Origin: Variovorax boronicumulans NBRC 103145
GTDB taxonomy: Bacteria > Pseudomonadota > Gammaproteobacteria > Burkholderiales > Burkholderiaceae_C
Assembly (NCBI RefSeq): GCF_001591345.1
Contig: NZ_BCUS01000031.1
Coordinates: 1-57,683, forward strand
Reading direction: 5' to 3'
Length of the DNA stretch: 57,683 bases
Shown: positions 35,105 to 44,218 of the stretch, piece after piece
Position numbering within the stretch: the first letter of the stretch is position 1
Layout: each line of letters starts with the position of its first letter
Program-made: the position numbers and the translations under genes
The notes under the pieces: model-generated
Seen by the model: the letters and a program-made list of their open reading frames with translations, nothing else
Databases searched by the model: none
What the model was told of the DNA's origin: nothing

Positions 35105-35944
35105 ATGAAGAACATCAAGGCGATCGGGCTGATCTTTCTGGCCCTGCTGTTCGGGCTGGCGGCTGCGGTCTACGCGACCGGCTGGATCTCCCGACAAAGT
35201 GGCATCGCGTCCAACAAGGTCGTGGTGGCCGCCGTCGACATCGACCTGGGCAGCCGCGTCAACGCGCAGATGCTGTCCACGGTCGACTGGCCCAGCGGCT
35301 CGGTGCCGAACGGCTCCTTCAGCGACATCAAGGCGCTGAACGACCGCGTGGTGAAGGTCGGCGTGCTGCGCGGCGAAGCGCTCATGGAGGGCAAGCTGGC
35401 GCCGGTGGGCACGCAGGGCGGGCTGTCGGCAGTGATCGCCAGCGGCAAGCGGGCCATGACGGTGCGCGTCAACGACGTCGTCGGCGTGGCGGGCTTCGCG
35501 CTGCCGGGCAACTACGTCGACGTGATGGTCAACGCCCAGCAGGACAAAGGGCGTGGCGAAGACGCGCTGCAGATCAGCAAGACCGTGCTCGAGAAGGTGC
35601 TGGTGCTGGCGGTGGCCCAGGAGGCCAACCGCGACGACACCAAGCCGAAGGTCGTGAGCGCGGTGACGCTCGAGCTTTCGCTCGAAGACTCCGAGAAGCT
35701 CGACCTGGCACGCAGCGTGGGCACCCTGTCCCTCGTGCTGCGCAACCAGATGGACAAGACCACGGTCGCCACCCTGGGCATCACCAAGGGGCAGCTGTTC
35801 GGCGAGAAGAAGGACATCGTGCCGGTCTCCACCGCGGCGGCTCCGGCCCACCCGCGGGTGCGGCTGGCAGGTCCCGCCACGCCGCGAGCCACCGAATGCG
35901 TGGAGGTGATCCAGAGCGCCGCCCGTTCGGTCACCTGTTTCTGA
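35105..35944 (+). CDS. cpaB: CpaB/RcpC pilus assembly protein
   Basis: The 279-residue product has an N-terminal membrane anchor (about 5-27) and an SAF-type domain with VVVAAVDIDLGSRVNAQML and LRGEALMEGKLAP. The RcpC/CpaB domain follows, with MTVRVNDVVGVAGFALPGNYVDVMVN. It acts in the periplasm with the CpaC secretin in Flp pilus assembly. The gene lies between tadV and cpaC, as in other tad loci. Confidence 0.93.
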   Translation: MKNIKAIGLIFLALLFGLAAAVYATGWISRQSGIASNKVVVAAVDIDLGSRVNAQMLSTVDWPSGSVPNGSFSDIKALNDRVVKVGVLRGEALMEGKLAPVGTQGGLSAVIASGKRAMTVRVNDVVGVAGFALPGNYVDVMVNAQQDKGRGEDALQISKTVLEKVLVLAVAQEANRDDTKPKVVSAVTLELSLEDSEKLDLARSVGTLSLVLRNQMDKTTVATLGITKGQLFGEKKDIVPVSTAAAPAHPRVRLAGPATPRATECVEVIQSAARSVTCF

Positions 35945-35967
35945 TCGTCCATCAGGAGGAACACCAA

Positions 35968-37503
35968 GTGCGCCCACTCACAACAACCATCGCCCGTCTG
36001 CTGGCGACCCTCGCGACAGTGGCGACCCCCGCCATGGCCGCGGAGGTCGTGGCAGCCGCCCCGGCCACGGCCGTCGCCATGCCTGCGCCTGCTGCAACCG
36101 CTGCAGCAGCAACTGTTGCGGCAGCACCCGCAGCCCCGGCCAGCCGGCGCTGCACCGCCATCATTCCGGACTCCGAGCCGACCTATGCCGTGCTCGGCAA
36201 GTCGGTGGTCATTCCGTTGAAGGCGCGCGTGGTGCGCATCGTGTTCGGCGGACAGCCGCAGGGCCGGGCGGCTGCGCCAGCAGCGCCGGCGCAGCCCGGG
36301 GCAGCGATGCCAGCGCCCAATGCGAACGTGGGCGACGGCGTAGCTGACATCGAGGTCACGCTGCTGAGTCCGACCGACCTGTTCTTCCGCGGCCGCCAGG
36401 CCGGCTCGATGAACGTGGTGCTGCAAAGTGCCGACGGCACCTGCTACATCAAGGATGTGGTCGTTACCGTCGACCCCGGGGCGCTGCAGTCCAAGCTGGC
36501 GGAGCTGATGCCGGAAGAGAGCCGCATCCGGGTGCGCAGCGCAGAAAAATCCATCGTGCTCACCGGCGAGATCAGCGACGCGCTCAAGCTCGATGACGTG
36601 ATGAGTCTGGCCTCGGCCTACGGCGCCGACGGCAAGAAGGTGGTGAACCTGCTGCGTGTCACTGCGCCACAGCAGGTCATGCTCGAAGTGAAGATCGCCG
36701 AGATCAGCAAGAACTTGCTGGACCGCCTTGGCGCACGCGTCGGGCTGGCCCGCTCCGGCAACGGTGGTCTCAACAGCTATTCGCTGATCTCCAATTTCCT
36801 GAGCGGCGGTGGCGGCCTGATCGAGGCGTTGAGGATCGGTCGCACGTCGATCTCCATCGACGGCCAGAAGGACGACGGCCTGGTGCGCATCCTGGCGGAG
36901 CCCAACATCATGGCCATCAGCGGCCAGCAGGCGAGCTTCCTGTCGGGCGGCAAGATCTTCATTCCGGTGGCGCAGAGCTCCTCCAGCGGCAATGGCACGA
37001 ACATCACGCTGGAAGAAAAGGAGTTCGGTATCGGGGTCAAGTTCACCCCGACCGTGCTCAACGGCGGCCGCGTCAACCTCAAGATGGTCTCGGAGGTGTC
37101 GGACCTGTCGCAAACCGGCTCGCCTTTCACCACCATCGGCGGCGTGACCGCCGTGCTGCCATCGCTCACGGTGCGCCGTGCCGACACCACCGTGCAACTC
37201 AACGACGGGCAGAGCTTCGTCATCGCGGGGCTCATCAAGAGCAACGTCACGGAGTCCATCAAGCGCTATCCCGGATTGGGCGAAGTGCCGGTGATGGGGG
37301 CGTTGTTCCGCAGCACGGAGTTCCAGAACGACCAGACCGAGCTGATGTTCGTGATCACGCCCCGCCTGGTCCGGCCGCTGGCCGAGTCGCCTCGCCTGCC
37401 GACCGACAACCACGTCGTTCCCAGCCGTGCGGAGGTTTATCTGAACGGCAGCCTCGAAAGCGCCACCCCGGCACCGGCCGCACCGGCCACCAATACCCAG
37501 TGA
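35968..37503 (+). CDS. cpaC: CpaC/RcpA outer-membrane secretin
   Basis: The 511-residue product starts at GTG, seven bases after AGGAGGA. A signal peptide ends AMA near residue 28. Parts in order: an Ala/Pro-rich linker, the pilus-assembly N domain (YAVLGKSVVIPLKARVVRIVFG), an unusual Ala/Pro insertion at about 95-115, a second part with DIEVTLLSPTDLFFRG, a BON-like domain and the secretin core from about 230 to 475 (LEVKIAEISKNLLDRLGARV, ITLEEKEFGIGVKFTP, YPGLGEVPVMGALFRS). Cysteines at RRCTA and DGTCYI could form a disulfide across the inserted segment. It forms the outer-membrane pore for Flp pili. Confidence 0.94.
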   Translation: MRPLTTTIARLLATLATVATPAMAAEVVAAAPATAVAMPAPAATAAAATVAAAPAAPASRRCTAIIPDSEPTYAVLGKSVVIPLKARVVRIVFGGQPQGRAAAPAAPAQPGAAMPAPNANVGDGVADIEVTLLSPTDLFFRGRQAGSMNVVLQSADGTCYIKDVVVTVDPGALQSKLAELMPEESRIRVRSAEKSIVLTGEISDALKLDDVMSLASAYGADGKKVVNLLRVTAPQQVMLEVKIAEISKNLLDRLGARVGLARSGNGGLNSYSLISNFLSGGGGLIEALRIGRTSISIDGQKDDGLVRILAEPNIMAISGQQASFLSGGKIFIPVAQSSSSGNGTNITLEEKEFGIGVKFTPTVLNGGRVNLKMVSEVSDLSQTGSPFTTIGGVTAVLPSLTVRRADTTVQLNDGQSFVIAGLIKSNVTESIKRYPGLGEVPVMGALFRSTEFQNDQTELMFVITPRLVRPLAESPRLPTDNHVVPSRAEVYLNGSLESATPAPAAPATNTQ

Positions 37504-37514
37504 GGAGCATCACC

Positions 37515-37811
37515 ATGTTCATCAAGTCGACGACTCTCGCATTGACGCTGCTCCTGGGCACCGGATGCTCCCACGTCACTCCCAACTACGACGCGCGCTT
37601 CGGCGACGCGGTGCGCGACGCGAAAAGGAAGATGACGATCAATCCCGATGCCGGCAAGGACGGCAATCCGGTGGCGGGCATGGACGGCCGGGCGGCGCGG
37701 GAGTCGATGGTGCAGTACCAGAAGTCCTACAAGGCGCCGCCGCCGGCGGTGAACGTCATCAACATCGGTGGCGGGATTGGTGGTGGAGATAACGGCGGAG
37801 GGGGTCGTTAG
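37515..37811 (+). CDS. Small Tad-locus lipoprotein
   Basis: The 98-residue product starts at an ATG behind GAGGAG and has a lipoprotein signal with lipobox LGTGC. The mature part has NYDARFGDAVRDAKRKMTINPDA, RAARESMVQYQKSYK and a Gly-rich tail (NIGGGIGGGDNGGGGR). Short lipoproteins of this kind follow cpaC in many betaproteobacterial tad loci and resemble the C-terminal part of CpaD. It may help secretin targeting, like a pilotin. The CpaD link is weak. Confidence 0.7.
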   Translation: MFIKSTTLALTLLLGTGCSHVTPNYDARFGDAVRDAKRKMTINPDAGKDGNPVAGMDGRAARESMVQYQKSYKAPPPAVNVINIGGGIGGGDNGGGGR

Positions 37812-37935
37812 GCGGCCCTCGAACGATTCTTGAATTCGATCAGAAAGGAGTTGCCACGCAAAGATAGAAGTCACTCAACCCAAGAACCAATGCAAGATTT
37901 TTCTGTTTTCTTACTGCAATTCAAAGGTGAAAAAA

Positions 37936-38151
37936 ATGAACCAACTTTTTGTCCGTGCCGGCAACTTCATGTCCTCGTTCGTCAAGGAAGAGGATGGTGC
38001 TCAAGTGATCGAGTACGCGCTCATCATCGCAGTCGTGTCGATCGCCCTGGTCATTGCACTGCAGGGCCTGACCACCGGAGGTTATTTCACAACCTTCATT
38101 AACCGCGTGGCCGCTTGCCTCCAGGGCAACATGGGCGTCTGCAACCCTTAA
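37936..38151 (+). CDS. flp: Flp-type major pilin 1
   Basis: The 71-residue prepilin has the Flp signature EEDGAQVIEYALIIAVVSIALVIAL: cleavage after Gly, Glu at +5 and Tyr at +6. The ATG at 37936 lies six bases after AGGTG; a GTG at 37927 is also in frame. The mature pilin is about 50 residues and ends CLQGNMGVCNP, a Cys-x7-Cys pair that could close a loop. The 124-base A/T-rich leader upstream suggests a separate promoter or processing site, which would allow high pilin expression. Confidence 0.92.
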   Translation: MNQLFVRAGNFMSSFVKEEDGAQVIEYALIIAVVSIALVIALQGLTTGGYFTTFINRVAACLQGNMGVCNP

Positions 38152-38248
38152 GCCCGGCAATCGCATCTATTGGAACGATGGCTATGGCGGTGGCGGGGCC
38201 GGCTTGTCCGTTGCCCGCCGCCGCCCAGTACAAAGCGAGGTACTCATC

Positions 38249-38425
38249 ATGTTCAAGTCATTCTTGCGGGATGAGAGCGGCGCCCAAGTGATGGAGTACG
38301 CGCTGGTCATTGCCGTGATCTCGATCCTGCTGGCCATCGAGTTGCGGCCATTGGTGACGGACACCAACCTCAGCAATGTTGTCGATCTCGTCCGCACCTG
38401 CCTTGGCGGCGTGACATGTGGCTGA
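38249..38425 (+). CDS. Flp-type pilin 2
   Basis: The 58-residue prepilin repeats the Flp pattern: DESGAQVMEYALVIAVISILLAIEL, with Glu +5 and Tyr +6 after the Gly. It ends CLGGVTCG, a Cys-x5-Cys pair. The helix and leader resemble pilin 1 but the tail is shorter. It may be a minor pilin or a paralogue under other control. GCGAGG precedes the ATG. Confidence 0.9.
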   Translation: MFKSFLRDESGAQVMEYALVIAVISILLAIELRPLVTDTNLSNVVDLVRTCLGGVTCG

Positions 38426-38471
38426 AGCACAGAGCTTTTTCGAACCGCCACCCACACACAGGAAGCCGATC

Positions 38472-39701
38472 ATGAAAGTCCACACTTCCGGCCACAGCCA
38501 AGGCGGCGCGGTAATCGTCACCGTCGCTCTGGTCCTGCTGTTCCTCCTCGGGTTCATGGGCATCGCACTGGACTTCGGTCGCCTCTTCATCGTGAAAACG
38601 GAGTTGCAGACCGCCATGGACAGTTGTGCCCTGTCTGCCGCGCAGGAGCTCGACGGCGCCAGCGATGCGTTGACGCGTGCCACCAGCGCAGGAAAGACCG
38701 CGGCCGATCTCAACAAGATCAATTTTCAGGGTGGGGCGACCGGCATCGCCCAGACCGATATCGTGTTCAGCGACTCGCTGATCGGCACCTACAGCCATAC
38801 CTTTACGCCCATAGCGAATGCCAGGTACGCCAAGTGCCTGCATACGAAGTCGGGCATCGCGCCTTGGATTCTCAATGCCCTGGGCGCGTTCAGCGGAAGT
38901 GCTACTTATGGGGCATCGCACAGCGTGGCCGCAGTCGCCGTTGCCACCAGGGCTCCGTCCCAGTCCAATTGCCTCATTCCCGTCGGTATCTGCCAAAAAT
39001 CCACCGCCCCCGGCTGGGGGTTCACGCGAGGGGAATGGGTCGAGGGCGTGACCAATGACAACGACGATGTGGAGTCCGGTCAGTTCCACTGGGTGGATTT
39101 CACCGGCAGCGGCGGTGGGGCGCGCGAGATCAAGGATCTCCTGACCAGCAGTGGGCAATGCGGTCTTCCCGGTATGGGTACAAACGTCGGCAAGGCAGGC
39201 AAGACCAATGGAGCGGTTGCCGCGTGGAATACCCGCTTCGGCATCTATCAGGGCAGCCTCAACGCCGCGACTGCCATTCCCGATCAGACCGGGTACGCCT
39301 GGTATGCCGACAGCGCTGCCGCCGTGAAGCCAGGCAGGTATGACGACGCCGGCTCGAACGGATTTACTGCCAAGCGCAATTCATTTGCGCCTTACGAAGG
39401 GGACAACAAGAACCCCGACACCAAGAACCTCAAGACTCAGGGAAATTTCAATGCCACCGACTACACCAAGGGTGCCAATCGACGTGTGGTCACGACTGCG
39501 GTGGTCGACTGCCCGTCGATCACGCTCAAGGGTTTCAGCTGCATGCTGATGCTGCATCCGCTGGAAAAGAATGCAAGCGGAAAGAAGTCGAAGATGTGGC
39601 TCGAGTTCATTGGCGATGCGACGCTCGACGGCAGTCCTTGCGCCACCGCGGGTTTGGCCGGCGGCACAAACGGGCCCCGGGTCCCGACGCTCGTTCAGTA
39701 G
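38472..39701 (+). CDS. tadG: TadG-like pseudopilin/pilus assembly protein
   Basis: The 409-residue product has a short basic start, then GGAVIVTVALVLLFLLGFMGIALDFGRLFIVKTELQTAMDSCALSAAQEL, the conserved Tad-type helix and following segment of TadG proteins. The long C-terminal region has about ten cysteines and no recognised domain (classical TadG often has a VWA domain; I do not see a clear MIDAS motif). It is expected in the inner membrane and periplasm, helping anchor or initiate Flp pili. Confidence 0.85.
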   Translation: MKVHTSGHSQGGAVIVTVALVLLFLLGFMGIALDFGRLFIVKTELQTAMDSCALSAAQELDGASDALTRATSAGKTAADLNKINFQGGATGIAQTDIVFSDSLIGTYSHTFTPIANARYAKCLHTKSGIAPWILNALGAFSGSATYGASHSVAAVAVATRAPSQSNCLIPVGICQKSTAPGWGFTRGEWVEGVTNDNDDVESGQFHWVDFTGSGGGAREIKDLLTSSGQCGLPGMGTNVGKAGKTNGAVAAWNTRFGIYQGSLNAATAIPDQTGYAWYADSAAAVKPGRYDDAGSNGFTAKRNSFAPYEGDNKNPDTKNLKTQGNFNATDYTKGANRRVVTTAVVDCPSITLKGFSCMLMLHPLEKNASGKKSKMWLEFIGDATLDGSPCATAGLAGGTNGPRVPTLVQ

Positions 39702-39709
39702 GAGCTGGC

Positions 39710-40168
39710 ATGAAAAAGAAGCAGAACGGCGTGGCACTGGTCGAATTCGCCCTGATTCTTCCCTTGCTGCTCATCCTGACGTTCATCACGACCGAATTCG
39801 GGCGGGCGCTGTACCAGTACAACACCATCGCGAAATCGCTGCGCGACGCCTCTCGCTATCTGTCCACCCAGGACCCGTCGATCGCAACCACGGATCCCTC
39901 CAAGATCACGACGGCCAGGAACCTGGTGGTCTATGGCAACCCGGGAGGTAGCGGCTCGCCATTGGTCCTGGGCCTCACCACTTCTCACGTCCCCGCCCCG
40001 ACCTGGCAATTCAAGGGCAGCGGCCCGGCCATCAATACCGTGACCATCAAGGTCACGGGATACAAGTTCCGCCCGCTGCTCACCGGCGCGTTCGGGCTTG
40101 GTTTTGGTGATGCGAACGGAGAAATTCCCTTCGGGGATATCAGCGCCACCATGCGAGGTCAATCATGA
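39710..40168 (+). CDS. tadE: TadE-like pseudopilin
   Basis: The 152-residue protein begins MKKKQNGVALVEFALILPLLLILTFITTEFGRALYQYN, the TadE N-terminus, where Glu +5 after the Gly (G-VALVE) marks a TadV-type cleavage site. The rest is a small beta-rich periplasmic domain. AGGAG overlaps the upstream TAG stop region. The stop overlaps the next TadE-like gene by four bases. Confidence 0.9.
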   Translation: MKKKQNGVALVEFALILPLLLILTFITTEFGRALYQYNTIAKSLRDASRYLSTQDPSIATTDPSKITTARNLVVYGNPGGSGSPLVLGLTTSHVPAPTWQFKGSGPAINTVTIKVTGYKFRPLLTGAFGLGFGDANGEIPFGDISATMRGQS

Positions 40169-40614
40169 ATCGAACAAGACAGATGGGTGCGACCGCGGTG
40201 GAGTTCGCGCTGGTCCTGATGTTCTTCCTGACCTTCCTGCTGGGCATCATGGATTTCGTGCGTATGTTGTGGACGTGGAACGCAGCCGCCGAAGCGACGC
40301 GCTGGGGTGCGCGTGCGGCCGTCGTGTGCGACCGAAACGCCACGGTCGTGCTTTCCAACATGCAGAAATTCCTGCCCCAATTGACGGCAGCCAATGTCAG
40401 TGTCGACTGGTACGACGCGGCAGGCAGCATCAGCGCGACCTGTACTTCCGCCAATTGCAGCGGCGTGAACGTCCGCATCGTCGATCTCGACTACCAATGG
40501 ATTTCGCCCATCGGATTCGGAACTCGTTCTCCGATCCCGATGCCGGGTTTTTCCACCTATCTGCCGCGCGAAATCATGGGGCAGGACCCGAACAGCAACG
40601 CCGTCTGCTCCTAG
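40165..40614 (+). CDS. TadE/TadF-like pseudopilin
   Basis: The 149-residue protein has the same N-terminal pattern, MGATAVEFALVLMFFLTFLLGIMDFVRML, with Glu at +5 after Gly. Four cysteines in the periplasmic part (CDRNAT, CTSANCSG and the C-terminal CS) could form disulfides. It probably forms a TadE/TadF-type pair with the upstream gene, with which it overlaps (ATGA). Confidence 0.88.
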   Translation: MNRTRQMGATAVEFALVLMFFLTFLLGIMDFVRMLWTWNAAAEATRWGARAAVVCDRNATVVLSNMQKFLPQLTAANVSVDWYDAAGSISATCTSANCSGVNVRIVDLDYQWISPIGFGTRSPIPMPGFSTYLPREIMGQDPNSNAVCS

Positions 40615-40633
40615 CAACACACCGGACACGACC

Positions 40634-41791
40634 ATGACCATGAAGATCGCCATCGTTTCCCCCAATCCGAACCACCTGCAGGACATGCGCAAGGTGCTGG
40701 AGCCGCGCGGCCATGCCGTCTCGCTTTTCGAAGGCGGCAAGAGCCGGATGCAGGCGGTCGTCGACAAGGTCGCACCCGACCTGCTGCTGGTCGACGGCAT
40801 GTGCTGCGACCCGCAGGAGCTCTCGCTGGTGGAGGCCCTGACCTTGCGGCATCCGGCGGTGGCGGTGGTGCTGCTGTGCGCGATGCAGACGCCCGAGTTC
40901 CTGATCCACGCGATGCGCGCCGGCGTGCGCGAGGTGCTGCCGTCGCCCGCCGACACTGCCGCGCTCGAGGCCGCGGTGGATCGCATCGCGATCAAGATGG
41001 CCGGTTCGCAGGCGCGCAGCCCCGGGCGGGTGGTGGCGTTCATGCCCTGCAAGGGCGGCAGCGGCGCGACCTTTCTTGCGACCAACGTCGCGCACCAGCT
41101 GTCGCGCGAGCGCTCGGTGCTGCTGATCGACCTGAACCTGCAGTTCGGCGATGCGCTGTCGTACGTGAGCGACCTGCGCCCGACCGCGACGATGGCCGAC
41201 GTGGCGCGCGACATCGGGCGCCTCGACGCCTCGCTGCTGGCGGCGAGCGTGGTGCGCGTGTCGCCCAGCTACAGCATCCTGCCCGCGCCCGAGGACCTGG
41301 CGCGCGCGATGGACGTCAAGGCCGAGCACATCGACGCCATCCTGCAGGTGGCGCTCGCACAGTACGACTTCGTGATCTTCGACCTCGGCCCGCGCATCGA
41401 CACGCTCACGCTGCGCGTGCTCGACCGCGCGGAGCGCATCTTTCCCGTGATGCAGACCAGCCTGCCGCACATCCGCAACGTGACGCGCCTGATGCAGGTG
41501 TTCAAGTCGCTCGGCTACGCCGCCGGCAAGGTCGAGCTGCTGGTGAACCGCAGCACCGGCGGCGGCGAGATCGGGCTGTCGGACATGCGCCGGTCGCTGC
41601 CCGGCGCGACGTTCACGACGGTGCCGGACGGCGGCAAGGACGTCGATGCGTCGATCAACCGCGGCGTGCCGCTGGCGGAGATGTCGCGCGGCAGCGCGCT
41701 CGCCAAGCGCCTCGACGATATCGCCCACACCCTCAGCCCGCGGCCGGAGGCAACGCCCGGCTTCATGGGGCGGCTGTTCCGCCGTGCCTGA
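40634..41791 (+). CDS. cpaE: CpaE/TadZ ATPase
   Basis: The 385-residue product has an N-terminal receiver-like domain (about 4-125, MKIAIVSPNPNHLQDMRKVL) without an obvious phosphorylation triad. A MinD/ParA-type ATPase follows, with the deviant Walker A KGGSGAT at 140-146, then LLIDLNLQFGDALSYV and the FVIFDLGPRID segment. CpaE/TadZ localises the Tad machine at the cell pole. It precedes cpaF by 45 bases. Confidence 0.93.
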   Translation: MTMKIAIVSPNPNHLQDMRKVLEPRGHAVSLFEGGKSRMQAVVDKVAPDLLLVDGMCCDPQELSLVEALTLRHPAVAVVLLCAMQTPEFLIHAMRAGVREVLPSPADTAALEAAVDRIAIKMAGSQARSPGRVVAFMPCKGGSGATFLATNVAHQLSRERSVLLIDLNLQFGDALSYVSDLRPTATMADVARDIGRLDASLLAASVVRVSPSYSILPAPEDLARAMDVKAEHIDAILQVALAQYDFVIFDLGPRIDTLTLRVLDRAERIFPVMQTSLPHIRNVTRLMQVFKSLGYAAGKVELLVNRSTGGGEIGLSDMRRSLPGATFTTVPDGGKDVDASINRGVPLAEMSRGSALAKRLDDIAHTLSPRPEATPGFMGRLFRRA

Positions 41792-41836
41792 GACGACAGG
41801 GCGGATTCCCATCAATACCCAGGCGGAGGTGCCAAC

Positions 41837-43207
41837 ATGTCATTCAGGGAACAACTCAATGCGATCGACAGCGATGCCAGCGCGCGGCCGGCGGGGCCGG
41901 TCGTCGAGCTGACCGCGTCGCCTTTCGCCTCGGACACCTACAAGCTGCTGAAGGAGCGCATGCACCTGAAGCTGCTGGACCGCTTCGACCTGGCGGCGCT
42001 CGAAACCCTCCAGCCCGATGCCCTGCGGCAGGAAATCTCGACCATGGTCGGGCGGCTGCTGCAGGAAGAGCCCGAGGCGCTCAACGACATCGAGCGGCGC
42101 ACGCTGATCCGCGACATCCAGCACGAGATGCTGGGCTTCGGCCCGATCGAGCTGCTGATGGCCGACCCGACCGTGTCGGACATCCTGGTCAACTCGCCCA
42201 CCAGCATCTACGTGGAGCGGCGGGGCCGGCTGGAGCTGACCAACGTCAGCTTCACCGACGAGAAACACCTGCTGCGCATCATCGACAAGATCGTCTCGCT
42301 GGTCGGGCGCCGCATCGACGAGTCCAGCCCCATGGTCGATGCGCGGCTGCCCGACGGTTCGCGGGTCAACGCCGTCATTGCGCCGGTGGCGCTGGACGGG
42401 CCGATGATGTCGATCCGCCGTTTCGCGAAGATCCCGCTGCGCATGAACAACCTCGTGAACGATCTCAAGTCGCTCACGCCGCCGATGGCACAGATGCTCG
42501 AAGGCCTGGCCCAGGCCAAGGTCAACATGCTGATCTCGGGCGGCACCGGGGCAGGGAAGACCACGCTGCTGAACATTCTCTCGGGCTTCATTCCGGAGTC
42601 CGAGCGCATCATCACCATCGAGGATGCGGCCGAGCTCCAGTTGCAGCAGCCGCATGTCGCGCGCATGGAGACGCGGCCGACGAACATCGAAGGCAAGGGC
42701 GAGATCACGCAGCGCGCGCTGGTGCGCAATGCGCTGCGCATGCGGCCCGACCGCATCGTGATCGGCGAGGTGCGCGGCGCCGAGGCGGTCGACATGCTGC
42801 AGGCGATGAACACCGGCCACGAAGGCTCGCTCACGACCATCCACGCCAACACGCCGCGCGATGCGCTGGCCCGGCTGGAAAACATGATCGGCATGGCCAA
42901 CCTGAACCTGCCCCACCGCACGGTGCGCCAGCAGATCGCCTCGGCGATCACGGTGGTCGTCCAGGTGCTGCGGCTGATCGACGGGCGGCGCAAGGTCACG
43001 AGCATCCAGGAGATCACCGGCATGGAGGGCGAGATCGTCACCATGCAGGAGATCTTCACCTTCCATCAGACGGGCATGAGCCCCGACGGCCAGGTGCGCG
43101 GCCATTTCCATGCGACCGGCGTGCGGCCGAAGTTCATGGAGCGGCTGCACGCGTACGGCGTGGAGCTGCCCGACAGCATCTTCGATCCCGAAAAGCACTA
43201 CGAATAG
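41837..43207 (+). CDS. cpaF: CpaF/TadA secretion ATPase
   Basis: The 456-residue hexameric ATPase powers Flp pilus assembly from the cytoplasm. Seen are Walker [10 protein letters not shown] at about 235-243, the Asp box [12 protein letters not shown], Walker B-type [26 protein letters not shown] and the [13 protein letters not shown] box. It is full length and intact. Confidence 0.96.
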   Translation: MSFREQLNAIDSDASARPAGPVVELTASPFASDTYKLLKERMHLKLLDRFDLAALETLQPDALRQEISTMVGRLLQEEPEALNDIERRTLIRDIQHEMLGFGPIELLMADPTVSDILVNSPTSIYVERRGRLELTNVSFTDEKHLLRIIDKIVSLVGRRIDESSPMVDARLPDGSRVNAVIAPVALDGPMMSIRRFAKIPLRMNNLVNDLKSLTPPMAQMLEGLAQAKVNMLISGGTGAGKTTLLNILSGFIPESERIITIEDAAELQLQQPHVARMETRPTNIEGKGEITQRALVRNALRMRPDRIVIGEVRGAEAVDMLQAMNTGHEGSLTTIHANTPRDALARLENMIGMANLNLPHRTVRQQIASAITVVVQVLRLIDGRRKVTSIQEITGMEGEIVTMQEIFTFHQTGMSPDGQVRGHFHATGVRPKFMERLHAYGVELPDSIFDPEKHYE

Positions 43208-43216
43208 GAGCGCGCC

Positions 43217-44206
43217 ATGTTCGACAACCTGGGGGGTGACACGCTGGTCACGGTCACGGTGCTGGTCTTCGTGACCGCGCTGCTCATGATCGAGGGGTTC
43301 TACCTGCTGTGGCGGTCCTACAAGGGGCCCGGCGCGCGCAAGATCGAGAAGCGGCTGCAGGCGATGTCCGCCGCGGTCGACCGCACGCCGCAGGCCCATC
43401 TCGCCAAGGAACGCATGCTCAGCGACATGCCGTGGATGCAGCGCCAGTTGCTGGCGCTGCCGCGGGCGCACCGGCTGGACCGCTTCATCCTGCAGGCGGG
43501 GCTGGACTGGACGGTGTCGAGTTTTCTGCTGGCCTGCGGTGCACTCGGTGCGTTCGCGTTCTTCGCCGTGTGGCTGGCGCACCAGCCCGTGTGGCTGGCG
43601 CTGCTGGCCGGGGCCGCGGCGGCGGTGCTTCCCATCCTGTACCTGCAGCATCAGCGCAGCCGCCGTCTGGATCGCCTCGAAAAGCAGCTGCCGGACGCGC
43701 TGGACCTCGTGACGCGCGCCCTGCGCGCGGGCCATTCCTTTGCCAGCGGCGTGCAGATGATCGGCGAGGAAATGCCCGACCCGATCGCGAGCGAGTTCCG
43801 CTTGGTGGCCGACGAGGTGAATTTCGGCGTCTCGCTGCAGCAGGCGCTGACCAACCTCAGCGAGCGCGTGCCGCTCACCGACCTGCGCTACTTCGTGGTG
43901 TCGGTGCTGATCCAGCGCGATTCGGGCGGCAACCTGACCGAGGTGCTGGGCAACCTGAGCCAGCTCATCCGCGCGCGCTTCAAGCTGCTCGCGCGGGTGC
44001 GGGTGCTGTCGTCGGAAGGGCGGCTGTCGGCCTGGATCCTGGGCATCATGCCGTTCGCCCTGGCGGCACTCATGAACATCTTCAATCCCGAGTTCATGTC
44101 GCCGCTGTGGACCGACCCGATCGGCCAGACGGTGCTGCGCTACATGCTGGTGCTGATGCTCGTGGGCATCGTGCTGCTGCGCAAGATCGTGAAGATTCAC
44201 GTCTGA
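43217..44206 (+). CDS. tadB: TadB inner-membrane platform protein
   Basis: The 329-residue product has an N-terminal helix, two central helices (about 92-135), the T2SSF domain with LPDALDLVTRALRAGHSFASGVQMIGEEMPDPIA, and two C-terminal helices. It is one of the two GspF-like platform proteins of Tad systems and should contact CpaF. It follows cpaF by nine bases. Confidence 0.93.
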   Translation: MFDNLGGDTLVTVTVLVFVTALLMIEGFYLLWRSYKGPGARKIEKRLQAMSAAVDRTPQAHLAKERMLSDMPWMQRQLLALPRAHRLDRFILQAGLDWTVSSFLLACGALGAFAFFAVWLAHQPVWLALLAGAAAAVLPILYLQHQRSRRLDRLEKQLPDALDLVTRALRAGHSFASGVQMIGEEMPDPIASEFRLVADEVNFGVSLQQALTNLSERVPLTDLRYFVVSVLIQRDSGGNLTEVLGNLSQLIRARFKLLARVRVLSSEGRLSAWILGIMPFALAALMNIFNPEFMSPLWTDPIGQTVLRYMLVLMLVGIVLLRKIVKIHV

Positions 44207-44218
44207 AGGAGAAGCGTC

